Assembly (NCBI GenBank): GCA_030151365.1
Contig: JASLDW010000099.1
Coordinates: 6,810 to 70,809, forward strand
Reading direction: 5' to 3'
Source: Lysobacter sp.
GTDB lineage: Bacteria; Pseudomonadota; Gammaproteobacteria; Xanthomonadales; Xanthomonadaceae
Length of the DNA: 64,000 bases
The notes under the pieces were generated by a model. It worked only from the letters and a program-made list of their open reading frames with translations. It ran no database searches and was not told the DNA's origin. The number at the start of each line of letters is the position of its first letter. Within the stretch, counting starts at the first letter, position 1. The translations under genes were made by a program, and so were the position numbers. This document shows, one piece after another, positions 1 through 7,827 of this stretch.

Positions 1-314
1 ACAACCCGACCCGGCTGATCATCGGCGCCAGCGGCTCGGTGTCGGCGGTGATCGGCACCTATCTGGCGCTGTTCCCGCGCGCGCGGCTGGGCGTGGTGAT
101 CCCGCTGGGGCTGTTCCTGGAATTCGTGCGGGCGCCGGCGTCGCTGCTGATCGGCATCTGGGCGCTGCTGCAGGTCGGCTTCGCCTACATCGGGCCGGCC
201 TTCGGCGAGATCGCCTGGGTCGCCCACCTCGCCGGCTTCGTGTTCGGCCTCGCCTTCGCTTTCCTCGAGCGCGGCGCGGTGGCGCGCCGGCTGCGCCGCC
301 AAAGCGGTTATTGA
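1..314 (+). CDS. Rhomboid-family intramembrane serine protease, C-terminal part (5' end outside window)
   Basis: The reading frame is already open at base 3 and ends at 312-314, so only the C-terminal ~104 residues are visible. It begins just before GASGSVSAVIG, which matches the rhomboid GxSG box that carries the nucleophilic serine. Near the end, AHLAGFVFGLAFAF gives the conserved histidine helix (AHxxGxxxG) that completes the Ser-His dyad. The intervening sequence is strongly hydrophobic, as expected for the last transmembrane helices. Rhomboids cleave membrane-protein substrates within the bilayer; the substrate cannot be inferred. The last 7 bases overlap the 3' end of the convergent ctp-type gene. 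The missing N-terminus prevents subfamily assignment. Confidence 0.88.
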   Translation, partial: NPTRLIIGASGSVSAVIGTYLALFPRARLGVVIPLGLFLEFVRAPASLLIGIWALLQVGFAYIGPAFGEIAWVAHLAGFVFGLAFAFLERGAVARRLRRQSGY

Positions 315-1666
315 GCCTTGTGCTTCGTCGCGGGCGCGGGCGCGCTCGACACGGTGGCGCCGGCCATGCGCTTGAGTTCCGCCAATGCCGCGTTCAGCGG
401 CGCCTGTCCGTCCAGCACTTCGCCGCCGGTGTCGTCTCCGCCATCGGTTTCGTCGTCGCCACGCAGGTGGCCCGGCAATGCCGATTCGCGATAGTCGCCC
501 GCCGATGCCTGCTTGCCGTCGGCGCGCACGATCACGTCGGGCTTGATGCCGACGCCCTGGATCGATTTGCCGCTCGGCGTGTAGTAGCGCGCGGTGGTCA
601 GCTTGACGGCATCGCCGTTGTCGAGCGGCAACAGGCTCTGCACCGAGCCCTTGCCGAAGGTGCGGCTGCCGACGATGCGGGCGCGCTTGAGATCCTTGAG
701 CGCGCCGGCCAGCACTTCGGACGCACTGGCGGAACCGGCATCGACCAGCACCACGATCGGCGCGCCGTCGAGCAGGTCGCCCGGCGCGGCGGTGTAGACG
801 GTGTCGCCTTCCTTCTGGCGGCCACGGGTGCTGACGATCGTCCCGGAATTGACGACGTCGTCGGCCATCTGCACCGCGGCGTTGAGCAGGCCGCCGGGAT
901 TGCTGCGCAGGTCGATGACCAATCCGCGCAACTTGCCGCCGGATTGCTGCTTGAGCTTGGCGATCGCCTGCTCGAACTCGACCGCGGTGTTGGCCTGGAA
1001 GCCGCTGACGCGCACCGTGCCGAAGCCCGGCTCGAGCATCTTCGCCTCGACGCTGGGCACGACGATTTTCGCGCGCACGACCTTGACGTCGAAGGCCTTG
1101 GCGACGCCCTTGCGGCGGATGGTCAGGCGCACCGGCGTGCCCGCCTTGCCGCGCAACTGGCGATTGCCGTTGTCGCGATCGACCGGCTTGCCGTCGATGG
1201 CGGTGATGATGTCGCCCGACTTCAACCCGGCCTTCAGCGCCGGCGAACCGTCCATGGGCGCGATGATCTTCAACGTCGCATTGGGTTGTTGCTGGACCTG
1301 GATGCCCAGTCCTTCGTACTGGCCTTCGGCGTCCTCGTCGAAGCGTTCGGCATCGTCATGGTCGAAATAGACGCTGTGCGGATCGAGGTCGAGCAGCAGG
1401 CCGCGCACCGCCGAATGCATCAACTGGGCATCGGTCTTCGGTTCGACATAGGCGTTCTTCACCGCCTCGTAGGTGGTGACGAAACGGCGGATCTCGCCAA
1501 GCGGGACGGCCTTGCTCTCGCTGGTCGCGGCGGATGGATCGTCGCTGGCGCTGATCTCCTTGCCCGCCTTCTTGTCCTGCGCGGAATCCTGCGTCGACGG
1601 CGCGGTTTGCGCGGCGAGCGGCAACGCGACGAAGGCGAGAACGATCGAGGGGATGATGCGACGCAT
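308..1666 (-). CDS. ctpA: S41-family C-terminal processing peptidase
   Basis: A 452-residue protein with a Sec signal peptide (about residues 1-20, cleavage after a PLAAQ-type site). It has an N-terminal helical segment, a PDZ domain (about 105-200, with GLGIQV and SGDIITAIDG motifs) and an S41 protease core. The expected Ser-Lys dyad is present: Ser314 in GSASASE and Lys339 in FGKGSVQ, 25 residues apart as in Prc/Ctp enzymes. Family members trim periplasmic proteins, often regulators or enzymes of peptidoglycan remodelling. It is the last gene of a gpmI-envC-ctp unit, 43 bp after envC, which supports a wall-remodelling role. The C-terminal tail is acidic and low-complexity. The family call is firm; the symbol is by analogy. 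Confidence 0.93.
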   Translation of the reverse strand: MRRIIPSIVLAFVALPLAAQTAPSTQDSAQDKKAGKEISASDDPSAATSESKAVPLGEIRRFVTTYEAVKNAYVEPKTDAQLMHSAVRGLLLDLDPHSVYFDHDDAERFDEDAEGQYEGLGIQVQQQPNATLKIIAPMDGSPALKAGLKSGDIITAIDGKPVDRDNGNRQLRGKAGTPVRLTIRRKGVAKAFDVKVVRAKIVVPSVEAKMLEPGFGTVRVSGFQANTAVEFEQAIAKLKQQSGGKLRGLVIDLRSNPGGLLNAAVQMADDVVNSGTIVSTRGRQKEGDTVYTAAPGDLLDGAPIVVLVDAGSASASEVLAGALKDLKRARIVGSRTFGKGSVQSLLPLDNGDAVKLTTARYYTPSGKSIQGVGIKPDVIVRADGKQASAGDYRESALPGHLRGDDETDGGDDTGGEVLDGQAPLNAALAELKRMAGATVSSAPAPATKHKAQ

Positions 1667-1709
1667 GCGCGAACTCCGTGCGAACCTGGCGAATGGAACA
1701 GCGGCTAGG

Positions 1710-2993
1710 CTAGCGTTTCTGCAGCCATGCCGAAGGATTCACCGGACTGCCATTCCGGCGCAATTCAAAATACACCGCGGGACGTGACAGCCCCCCCGAG
1801 GTGCCCACGCTGGCGACGGCGTCGCCGCGATGCACGGTCGCGCCGACGTCGCGCAACAGCGCGTCGTTGTGGGCATACAGGCTCATGTAGCCGTTGCCGT
1901 GGTCGACGATGCTGATCAGGCCGTAGCCGTTCATCCATTCCGCGAACACCACGCGGCCGTCGGCGACCGCGCGTACCGGCGTACCGGCCGCCGCGGCGAT
2001 CAGCAGGCCCGAACTCGAGCCGCCATCGGGAAGCTCGCCGCCGAACCCGGCCAGCAACGTGCCCGACACCGGCCAGCCGAGTCCGCCGACCTGGATCATC
2101 GGGCCATGCACCACCTGCTTCGGCGGCTCGCGCTTGGGCGGCGGAGGTGGCGGCAGACCCTTCGCACGCGCGGCGTCCTCGGCCCGCGCCTGTTCCCTGG
2201 CGATCCGCGCCGCTTCTTCCGCCGCGGCCTTGCGCGCGCGTTCGGCAGCGAGCTGGCGCTCGCGGGCTGCGCGCGCCGCTTCCGCGCGCAGGTTGGCGAG
2301 CAATCCTTCCAGCTGTTTCGCGTTCTGGCCGAGTTGCTGTTCGCGCTCGACATGCTGCTGGTACTGCACGTCGAGTTGCGCGAGCAGCGCACTGCGCGCC
2401 TTGCGGTCTTGCTCCAGCTGGAGCAGTTGCGCCTGCTGCTTCTGCCGCGACGCCTGCAATTCGCCCTGGCGCCGCCGGATGTCCTCGCGGGTCTGCTTCA
2501 GCGCGGCGAGATCGGCGTTGATCGCATGGATGCGCGCGCTGCGGTCGCGCTGCAGGTAGGCGTAATAGGTGAGCGCGCGCTGGCCTTCGGCGACACGATC
2601 CTGCGACAGGAAGACCTTCAGCGGCGCGTTGTCGCCGGCGAGATAGGCCTGGCGCACCAATCCGGCGAGCGCCTTCTGCTGCAACTGGAGATGTGTTTCC
2701 AGTTCGACCCGCTTCGTTTCCAGCGCATCGAGCGCGCCCTGTTGCGAACGGATGTCGGCATCGGCCTTGGCCACCGCGCGCGACGTGTCTCCCACCTTCT
2801 GTTGCGCGGCCTTGAGATCTGCGCTGGCGTCGACGCGTTCGCCGCCGATTTCCTTGCGCTCGCTGCTGACCTGGCGGATTTCCTTGCGCACTTCCTTGAG
2901 CTTGCGCTCGGTCGCGCGCTGCGACTGCTGCGCCGACGCGAGTGCCGCCGTCGCCAGCAACAGGGTCGCGATGGCGAGGCGTGTGCGACTCAT
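1710..2993 (-). CDS. envC: Murein hydrolase activator EnvC (degenerate LytM/M23)
   Basis: A 427-residue periplasmic protein: signal peptide (1-21), a long charged coiled coil (about 25-265), a proline-rich hinge near 275-290 and a C-terminal M23/LytM domain (about 300-427). The zinc ligands of active M23 enzymes are missing: the first histidine position reads SSSGLLI, and the usual HLHFE is YFELRRNG. This matches EnvC, which activates division amidases (AmiA/AmiB) allosterically and does not cut peptidoglycan itself. Its start overlaps the gpmI stop by 4 bases (ATGA), so it is probably translationally coupled. It should act at the septum with FtsEX; that is family knowledge, since no ftsEX lies in the window. 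Confidence 0.93.
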   Translation of the reverse strand: MSRTRLAIATLLLATAALASAQQSQRATERKLKEVRKEIRQVSSERKEIGGERVDASADLKAAQQKVGDTSRAVAKADADIRSQQGALDALETKRVELETHLQLQQKALAGLVRQAYLAGDNAPLKVFLSQDRVAEGQRALTYYAYLQRDRSARIHAINADLAALKQTREDIRRRQGELQASRQKQQAQLLQLEQDRKARSALLAQLDVQYQQHVEREQQLGQNAKQLEGLLANLRAEAARAARERQLAAERARKAAAEEAARIAREQARAEDAARAKGLPPPPPPKREPPKQVVHGPMIQVGGLGWPVSGTLLAGFGGELPDGGSSSGLLIAAAAGTPVRAVADGRVVFAEWMNGYGLISIVDHGNGYMSLYAHNDALLRDVGATVHRGDAVASVGTSGGLSRPAVYFELRRNGSPVNPSAWLQKR

Positions 2994-4546
2994 GGTTCGA
3001 TCAGGCCTGCCTCGATCAAACTCGAACCGGTCATTTCCGCCGGCCTGGCGATGCCGAGCAGGTCGAGCATGGTCGGCGCGACGTCGCGCAAGGCGCCACC
3101 GACGCGCAGATGGGCATCACGTTCGCCGACGTAGACGAACGGCACCGGACCGACGGTGTGCGCGGTATGCGGTTGGCCGGTGGCGGGATCGCTCATCTGT
3201 TCGAGATTGCCGTGGTCGGCGGTGATCAGCAGCGCGCCATGCACCGCGCGTACGGCGTCGGCCACCGCGCCGATCGCGACGTCGACCGCTTCCGCCGCCT
3301 TGACCGCCGCATCCAGCAAGCCGGTGTGGCCGACCATGTCGGGATTGGCGATATTGCAGATCACCACGTCGTGGCGCTGCGCGCGGATGTCGTCGACCAG
3401 CTTCGCCGTCACTTCCGGGCAACTCATTTCCGGTTGGAGGTCGTAGGTCGCGACCTTCGGGCTCGGCACCAGCACGCGATCCTCGCCCGGCCACAGGTCT
3501 TCGCGACCGCCGCTGAAGAAGAACGTCACGTGCGCGTACTTCTCGGTTTCGGCGATGCGCAACTGGCTCAGGTGATGCGCCGCCAGTACTTCCGCCAGCG
3601 TGTTGTGCAGGGCGTCCGGCGGATAGGCGAGCGTGGCCGGCAATTTCGCGTCGTATTCGGTGAGGCAGACGAAGGTCGCCAGTTTCGGCCGGCGCGCGAC
3701 GAAGCCGTCGAATCCGGGGTCGACGAACGCCGCGGTGAGTTGGCGCGCGCGGTCGGCACGGAAGTTCATGAACACCACGGCATCGCCATCCCGCATCGGC
3801 ATGGCGCCGGCGATCACCGTCGGCTGCACGAATTCGTCGTTCTCGCCGCGGGCGTAGGCGTCGTCCAGCGCCTGCATCGCGGTGGGCGCGGCGAACTCGG
3901 CGCGTGCCTCGACGATCGCGCCCCATGCCCGTTCGACGCGATCCCAGCGCTTGTCGCGATCCATGGCGAAATAACGGCCGCTGACGCTGGCGACGCGGGC
4001 GTTGCCGAGGCGATCGCACAACGCCTGCAATGCCTCGATGCTGGCGGCGGCGGAACGCGGCGGGGTGTCGCGGCCATCGAGGAAGGCATGCACCGCGACG
4101 TTCGCCACGCCCTGGCGATGCGCCAGTTCGAGCATCGCGAAGATGTGCGATTGGTGGCTGTGGACGCCACCCGGCGACAACAACCCCATCACGTGCAGGG
4201 TGCCGCCATCGCGCTTGGCCGCGACGCAGGCATCCACCAGCGCGCTGTTGGCGAAGAACGAACCGTCCTCGATCGCGGCGTCGACGCGGGTCAGGTCCTG
4301 GTAGACGATGCGGCCGGCCCCGAGGTTCATGTGGCCGACTTCGGAATTGCCCATCTGGCCATCCGGCAGGCCGACGTGGCGGCCTTCGGTATGGATCAGC
4401 GTGTGCGGGCAGGTCGCCAGCAGGCGGCGCCAGTTCGGCAAGTCGGCCTGTGCCAGGGCGTTGTCGACGGGATCCTCGCGATGGCCCCAGCCATCGAGGA
4501 TGAGCAGGACGACGGGCTTGGGACGAACGGAGACGGATGCGGGCAC
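2990..4546 (-). CDS. gpmI: 2,3-bisphosphoglycerate-independent phosphoglycerate mutase
   Basis: A 518-residue cytosolic enzyme interconverting 3- and 2-phosphoglycerate in glycolysis and gluconeogenesis. The alkaline-phosphatase-fold metal site is visible at the N-terminus (LILDGWG, residues 15-21). The phosphoserine nucleophile is Ser68 in DGQMGNSEVGH. The C-terminal metal-binding part has ITADHGN and the histidine stretch PHTAHT. Length is typical for the family (about 510-520). It is the first gene of the gpmI-envC-ctp unit, an arrangement also known in enterics (gpmM-envC). The 89 bp between this start and the divergent secreted-protein gene probably hold both promoters. Confidence 0.96.
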   Translation of the reverse strand: MPASVSVRPKPVVLLILDGWGHREDPVDNALAQADLPNWRRLLATCPHTLIHTEGRHVGLPDGQMGNSEVGHMNLGAGRIVYQDLTRVDAAIEDGSFFANSALVDACVAAKRDGGTLHVMGLLSPGGVHSHQSHIFAMLELAHRQGVANVAVHAFLDGRDTPPRSAAASIEALQALCDRLGNARVASVSGRYFAMDRDKRWDRVERAWGAIVEARAEFAAPTAMQALDDAYARGENDEFVQPTVIAGAMPMRDGDAVVFMNFRADRARQLTAAFVDPGFDGFVARRPKLATFVCLTEYDAKLPATLAYPPDALHNTLAEVLAAHHLSQLRIAETEKYAHVTFFFSGGREDLWPGEDRVLVPSPKVATYDLQPEMSCPEVTAKLVDDIRAQRHDVVICNIANPDMVGHTGLLDAAVKAAEAVDVAIGAVADAVRAVHGALLITADHGNLEQMSDPATGQPHTAHTVGPVPFVYVGERDAHLRVGGALRDVAPTMLDLLGIARPAEMTGSSLIEAGLIEP

Positions 4547-4635
4547 GGGCCTTTGGACCTGGTGACTTTCGGCGCATGCGATTGTAGCGGAGGCGTCCTA
4601 TCCTTCCTGCCAATCCCGCACTTCCGGAGCCCCCG

Positions 4636-5310
4636 ATGATCCCGCATCGCGCCCTGATCGTTCTGTCCCTGCTCACCGCATGTTCGACCGCGTACGCCCA
4701 GAAAGACGTGTCCAAGGTCAACGGCACCGTCGAAGTCGCGGCCGGCGAGCACGCCGGGACGGCCAGCACGGTCAATGGCAGCGTGAACATCGGCGACGGC
4801 GCCAGCGTCAAGGAAGCGACCACGGTCAACGGCGGCATCAAGGCCGGCAATTCGGTCACCGTCGACGACGACGCCACCACGGTCAACGGCGGCATCCACT
4901 TCGGCACCAAGGCGACGGTCAACGGCGACATCACCACCGTCAACGGCGACATCTACGTGCCGGATGGCGGCAATGTGAAAGGCGACATCACCACCGTCAA
5001 CGGCGGCATCGGCCTGGTGCGCACGCAGGTCGGCAAGGACATCACCACGGTCAACGGCGACGTCACCATCGGCATCGGCTCCCATGTCGCCGGCAAGTTG
5101 TGGGTGAAGAAGTCCAAGGGCGGCTGGAACGGCATGCCGCTGCAGATCAGCCGCATCCCCACCATCATCATCGGTCCGAATGCGGTGGTGCAGGGCGGCA
5201 TGGTGTTCGAGCACCAAGTCAAGCTCTACGTCCACACCAGCGCCAAGACCGGACCGATCGAAGGCGCCACCGCGATCGCGTTCTCGACGCCGACCGCACC
5301 CGTGAAGTAA
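4636..5310 (+). CDS. Secreted or lipid-anchored VNG-repeat (predicted beta-solenoid) protein
   Basis: A 224-residue protein of unknown function. Residues 1-21 form an export signal; LTAC at 13-16 could be a lipobox and the following AYA a signal peptidase I site, so the final location is uncertain. From residue 28 to about 145 the motif VNG recurs at 28, 46, 64, 83, 95, 102, 121 and 139. The main period is 18-19 residues, the length of one turn of a right-handed beta-helix. The pattern resembles bactofilin-type polymer-forming domains, but this one is exported. A non-repetitive, basic C-terminal domain follows. It stands alone between divergent gpmI and a MAPEG gene. The function is inference only. 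Confidence 0.8.
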   Translation: MIPHRALIVLSLLTACSTAYAQKDVSKVNGTVEVAAGEHAGTASTVNGSVNIGDGASVKEATTVNGGIKAGNSVTVDDDATTVNGGIHFGTKATVNGDITTVNGDIYVPDGGNVKGDITTVNGGIGLVRTQVGKDITTVNGDVTIGIGSHVAGKLWVKKSKGGWNGMPLQISRIPTIIIGPNAVVQGGMVFEHQVKLYVHTSAKTGPIEGATAIAFSTPTAPVK

Positions 5311-5365
5311 ACCGAGGGGTCCGTTCCGCGCTAGCATCGTCGGCAACTCGGCCGACGACTGCGCG

Positions 5366-5758
5366 ATGACCATTCCCTATCTCTGCATCCTGATCGCCGC
5401 GCTGCTGCCCTACGTCTGGGTGGTGATCGCAAAATCCTCGGGCGGCGAACGCTTCGACAACCGCGATCCGCGGGCATGGCTGGCGCGGCAGGAGAATGCG
5501 CGCAGCCGTCGCGCCAATGCCGCGCAGTTGAACGGTTTCGAGGCGTTTCCGGCATTCGCCGCATCCGTGCTCATGGCGCAATTCGCCAGTGTCGATCATG
5601 CGACGATCACCTGGCTGGCGGTCGCGTTTATCGCGTTCCGCGTGCTGCACGGCGTGTTCTATGTCGGGAACAAGCATCAGTTCCGCAGCCTGTCGTGGTT
5701 CGCGGGGCTGGCCTGCATGCTGGCACTGATGGGGATGGCGATCGCGCGGGTGGCTTAA
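5366..5758 (+). CDS. MAPEG-family membrane protein
   Basis: A 130-residue integral membrane protein with four hydrophobic segments (about 3-21, 58-75, 78-96, 110-128) and the MAPEG-type loop after the first helix (DNRDPRAWLARQENARSRR), followed by an AQLNGFEAFPAFAA stretch typical of the family. MAPEG proteins (membrane-associated proteins in eicosanoid and glutathione metabolism) are glutathione-dependent transferases or of unknown role in bacteria. No clear Shine-Dalgarno is visible; a 7-bp inverted repeat (5338-5344 with 5351-5357) lies just before the start. The stop overlaps the end of the convergent TOPRIM gene by 3 bases. Family call is good; the substrate is unknown. Confidence 0.85.
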   Translation: MTIPYLCILIAALLPYVWVVIAKSSGGERFDNRDPRAWLARQENARSRRANAAQLNGFEAFPAFAASVLMAQFASVDHATITWLAVAFIAFRVLHGVFYVGNKHQFRSLSWFAGLACMLALMGMAIARVA

Positions 5759-6429
5759 AGCATCAGGCCCGCCAGCACCGCCTCGACATCCTCGTAACTG
5801 GCGCGGCGGCATTGGCGCGTGCGCGGATCGACGCAGGTGCGCCGCAGCAACTCCGGCGGCAAGCTGCCCAGCCCGAGATGGCGATGGCAGTCCGCGCGTC
5901 CGCCCATGGCTCGCTTCAACGCATCGCGATGGTCCGGCGAATACGCCTGCACCACCTCGCCGGTCACCGTGCTGGCCAGCGTGAACATCGGCGGCCGCAC
6001 GATCCACACCTGCCCGCATTCCAGCAACTCCGGCAGCCAGCGCGCGAAATAGAGCAGCATGAGCGCAGTGATGTGGATGCCGTCGGCGTCGGGATCGAAC
6101 AGCAGCACCACGCGCTCGAAACGCATCTCCTGCGGACCGCTCGCAGGCTCCTCCATGATGGCGTCGGGCAGGCCCAGCGCCCGCGCGATCTGCCGGTAAA
6201 GAATGTTGTCGCGCACTTTCGCGGCATCGGCGCGCCAGGCATTGAGCGGCTTACCCTGCAGCGGCAACACCGCCTGGGTCCGCGCATCACGCACGGCAAG
6301 GACGGAACGCGCGGCGGAATCGCCTTCGACCAGGATCAGTTCGCAGCCGGCGCCATGCGCCTGGCTGTCGGAACACTTGGCCTGCGATTGCGAGTAACGT
6401 CCGGCACCCATCGTTGCAGTGTGCGCCAT
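5755..6429 (-). CDS. Free-standing TOPRIM protein resembling the C-terminal part of GyrB/ParE
   Basis: A 224-residue protein that aligns by eye with the TOPRIM plus tail region of type IIA topoisomerase B subunits. It has ELILVEGDSAA (Glu35), AVLPLQGKPLN, and the acidic DPDADGIHI (Asp112, Asp114, Asp116). These match GyrB EGDSAGG, PLRGKxLN and DADVDGxHI, so the Mg-binding residues appear intact. The last 45 residues (LGLGSLPPELLRRT, then a DP-TR stretch) match the GyrB C-terminus. The GHKL ATPase and transducer domains are absent and no gyrA/parC is adjacent. It starts 24 bp after tyrS on the same strand, so cotranscription is likely. It could be a degenerate relic, but catalytic residues are retained. 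A second start (Met7, 6411) is possible. Confidence 0.82.
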   Translation of the reverse strand: MAHTATMGAGRYSQSQAKCSDSQAHGAGCELILVEGDSAARSVLAVRDARTQAVLPLQGKPLNAWRADAAKVRDNILYRQIARALGLPDAIMEEPASGPQEMRFERVVLLFDPDADGIHITALMLLYFARWLPELLECGQVWIVRPPMFTLASTVTGEVVQAYSPDHRDALKRAMGGRADCHRHLGLGSLPPELLRRTCVDPRTRQCRRASYEDVEAVLAGLML

Positions 6430-6453
6430 GTCGGTAGCAGGGGTTGAGACGAG

Positions 6454-7665
6454 TTACTGCGCGACCAGCTTCACCCGCGCGAAGTTGCGCTTGCCCACCG
6501 CCAGCACGCCCTCGAAACCCGGCAGGAAGACATGCGCGGCGTCCTCGAACACCTCGCCGTTGACGCGCACCGAACGTTCCTTGAGCTTGCGGTTCGCTTC
6601 GGAATTGCTCGGGGTAATGCCGGCGGCGGTCAGCAAGGCGCCGATGCGCAGCCCTTCCGCCGGGATCACGATTTCGTGCAGCGGCAGGTTGCTCACGTCG
6701 CCCTCGCCGCGCACCGCCGCGTGCCAGCCGGCGACCGCGGTATCGGCTTCGGCGCCGCCCTGGAAGCGCGCCGCCAACTCGCGCGCCAGGCGCAGCTTCA
6801 CGTCGCGGGGATTGAGCTGCCCGCCTTCGATCGCCGCGCGCAACTGCCTGGCTTCGTCGATCGAGATCTCGAAGCTGAGCAGGTCGATCCACTTCCACAT
6901 CAGGTCGTCGCCGATCTTCATGGTCTTGGTGACGATGTCGATCGCCGGCTCGTCGATGCCGATGTAGTTGCCCAGCGACTTCGACATCTTGTGGACGCCG
7001 TCGAGGCCTTCCAGCAACGGCATCGTCAACACGATCTGCGCCGGCTGGCCATGGTGCTCCTGCAGGCCGCGGCCCATCAGCAGGTTGAACTTCTGGTCGG
7101 TGCCGCCGAGCTCGACGTCGGCCTTGAGCGCCACCGAGTCGTAGCCCTGCACCAGCGGATAGAGGAATTCGTGGATGGCGATCGACTGCTGCGCGGCGTA
7201 GCGCTTGGCGAAATCGTCGCGCTCGAGCATGCGCGCCACGGTGTGCTGCGCCGCCAGCTTGATCATGTCGGCGGAATTCATCTGGTCGAACCACTCGCTA
7301 TTGAAGCGCACTTCGGTGCGATCCCGGTCGAGCACCTTGAACACCTGGGTGGCGTAGGTCTCGGCGTTGCGCTTGACGTCCTCGCGGGTCAGCGGCTTGC
7401 GGGTGATGTTCTTGCCGGTGGGGTCGCCGATCATCCCGGTGAAATCGCCGATCAGGAAGATCACCTGGTGGCCGAGGTCCTGGAACTGCCGCATCTTGTT
7501 GAGCAGCACGGTATGGCCGAGGTGCAGGTCGGGCGCGGTGGGATCGAAACCGGCCTTGATCCGCAGCGGGCGTCCGAGCTTCAGCCGCGCCTCCAGCTCC
7601 TCGCGCTTGAGCAGCTCATCGGCCCCACGGGCAATCAGATCGAGGTCGGAGGCGGCAGCAGACAC
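6454..7665 (-). CDS. tyrS: Tyrosyl-tRNA synthetase
   Basis: A 403-residue class I aminoacyl-tRNA synthetase charging tRNA-Tyr. The HIGH-type signature reads HLGH (about residues 48-51, after PTAPDL), and the KMSKS loop is KMSKSLGNYIG. The C-terminus has an S4-like RNA-binding domain (RKLKERSVRVNGEVF). The length and single S4 domain fit the TyrRS form common in proteobacteria. The start is GTG at 7665, supported by AGGAA seven bases upstream. It is divergent from the mepM-like gene, with 162 bp between them, and is followed by the TOPRIM gene after 24 bp. Confidence 0.96.
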   Translation of the reverse strand: MSAAASDLDLIARGADELLKREELEARLKLGRPLRIKAGFDPTAPDLHLGHTVLLNKMRQFQDLGHQVIFLIGDFTGMIGDPTGKNITRKPLTREDVKRNAETYATQVFKVLDRDRTEVRFNSEWFDQMNSADMIKLAAQHTVARMLERDDFAKRYAAQQSIAIHEFLYPLVQGYDSVALKADVELGGTDQKFNLLMGRGLQEHHGQPAQIVLTMPLLEGLDGVHKMSKSLGNYIGIDEPAIDIVTKTMKIGDDLMWKWIDLLSFEISIDEARQLRAAIEGGQLNPRDVKLRLARELAARFQGGAEADTAVAGWHAAVRGEGDVSNLPLHEIVIPAEGLRIGALLTAAGITPSNSEANRKLKERSVRVNGEVFEDAAHVFLPGFEGVLAVGKRNFARVKLVAQ

Positions 7666-7827
7666 GGCAAATTCCTGAATGGGGAAAAATGGAGAGGACG
7701 AAACGTCAACATTACGTTAAACCGTCCGCCCCCTGAAAATCCAATGGAATCATGGATTTGACCCGGGCCGGTGGCTGTCCTAAGGTGCCCGCTTCCGGCG
7801 GTTTTCACGCCGTGTGGACTCTGCTGA
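7666..7827. promoter_or_regulatory. Divergent control region between tyrS and the mepM-like gene
   Basis: This 162-bp gap must hold promoters for both directions. On the plus strand TTGACC (7758-7763), a 17-bp spacer and TAAGGT (7781-7786) form a plausible sigma-70 promoter for the M23 gene: the -35 is 5/6, the -10 only 3/6. An inverted repeat AACGT-N7-ACGTT (7702-7706 with 7714-7718) lies nearer tyrS and could be an operator; this is inference. No terminator is seen. Confidence 0.4.

Noticed and set aside
311..1708. Plus-strand ORF of 465 codons opposite the S41 peptidase
   Set aside because: Shadow frame of ctp; no motif, no ribosome site, and the minus-strand protein has complete catalytic motifs.
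2942..4952. Long ORFs opposite or out of frame with gpmI on both strands
   Set aside because: gpmI accounts for the region with an intact active site; the alternatives have non-protein-like composition.
4636..5310. Regular DNA repeats in the VNG-repeat gene considered as a CRISPR-like array
   Set aside because: The repetition is at protein level, in frame, with an intact ORF and no constant 20-40 bp repeat with unique spacers.
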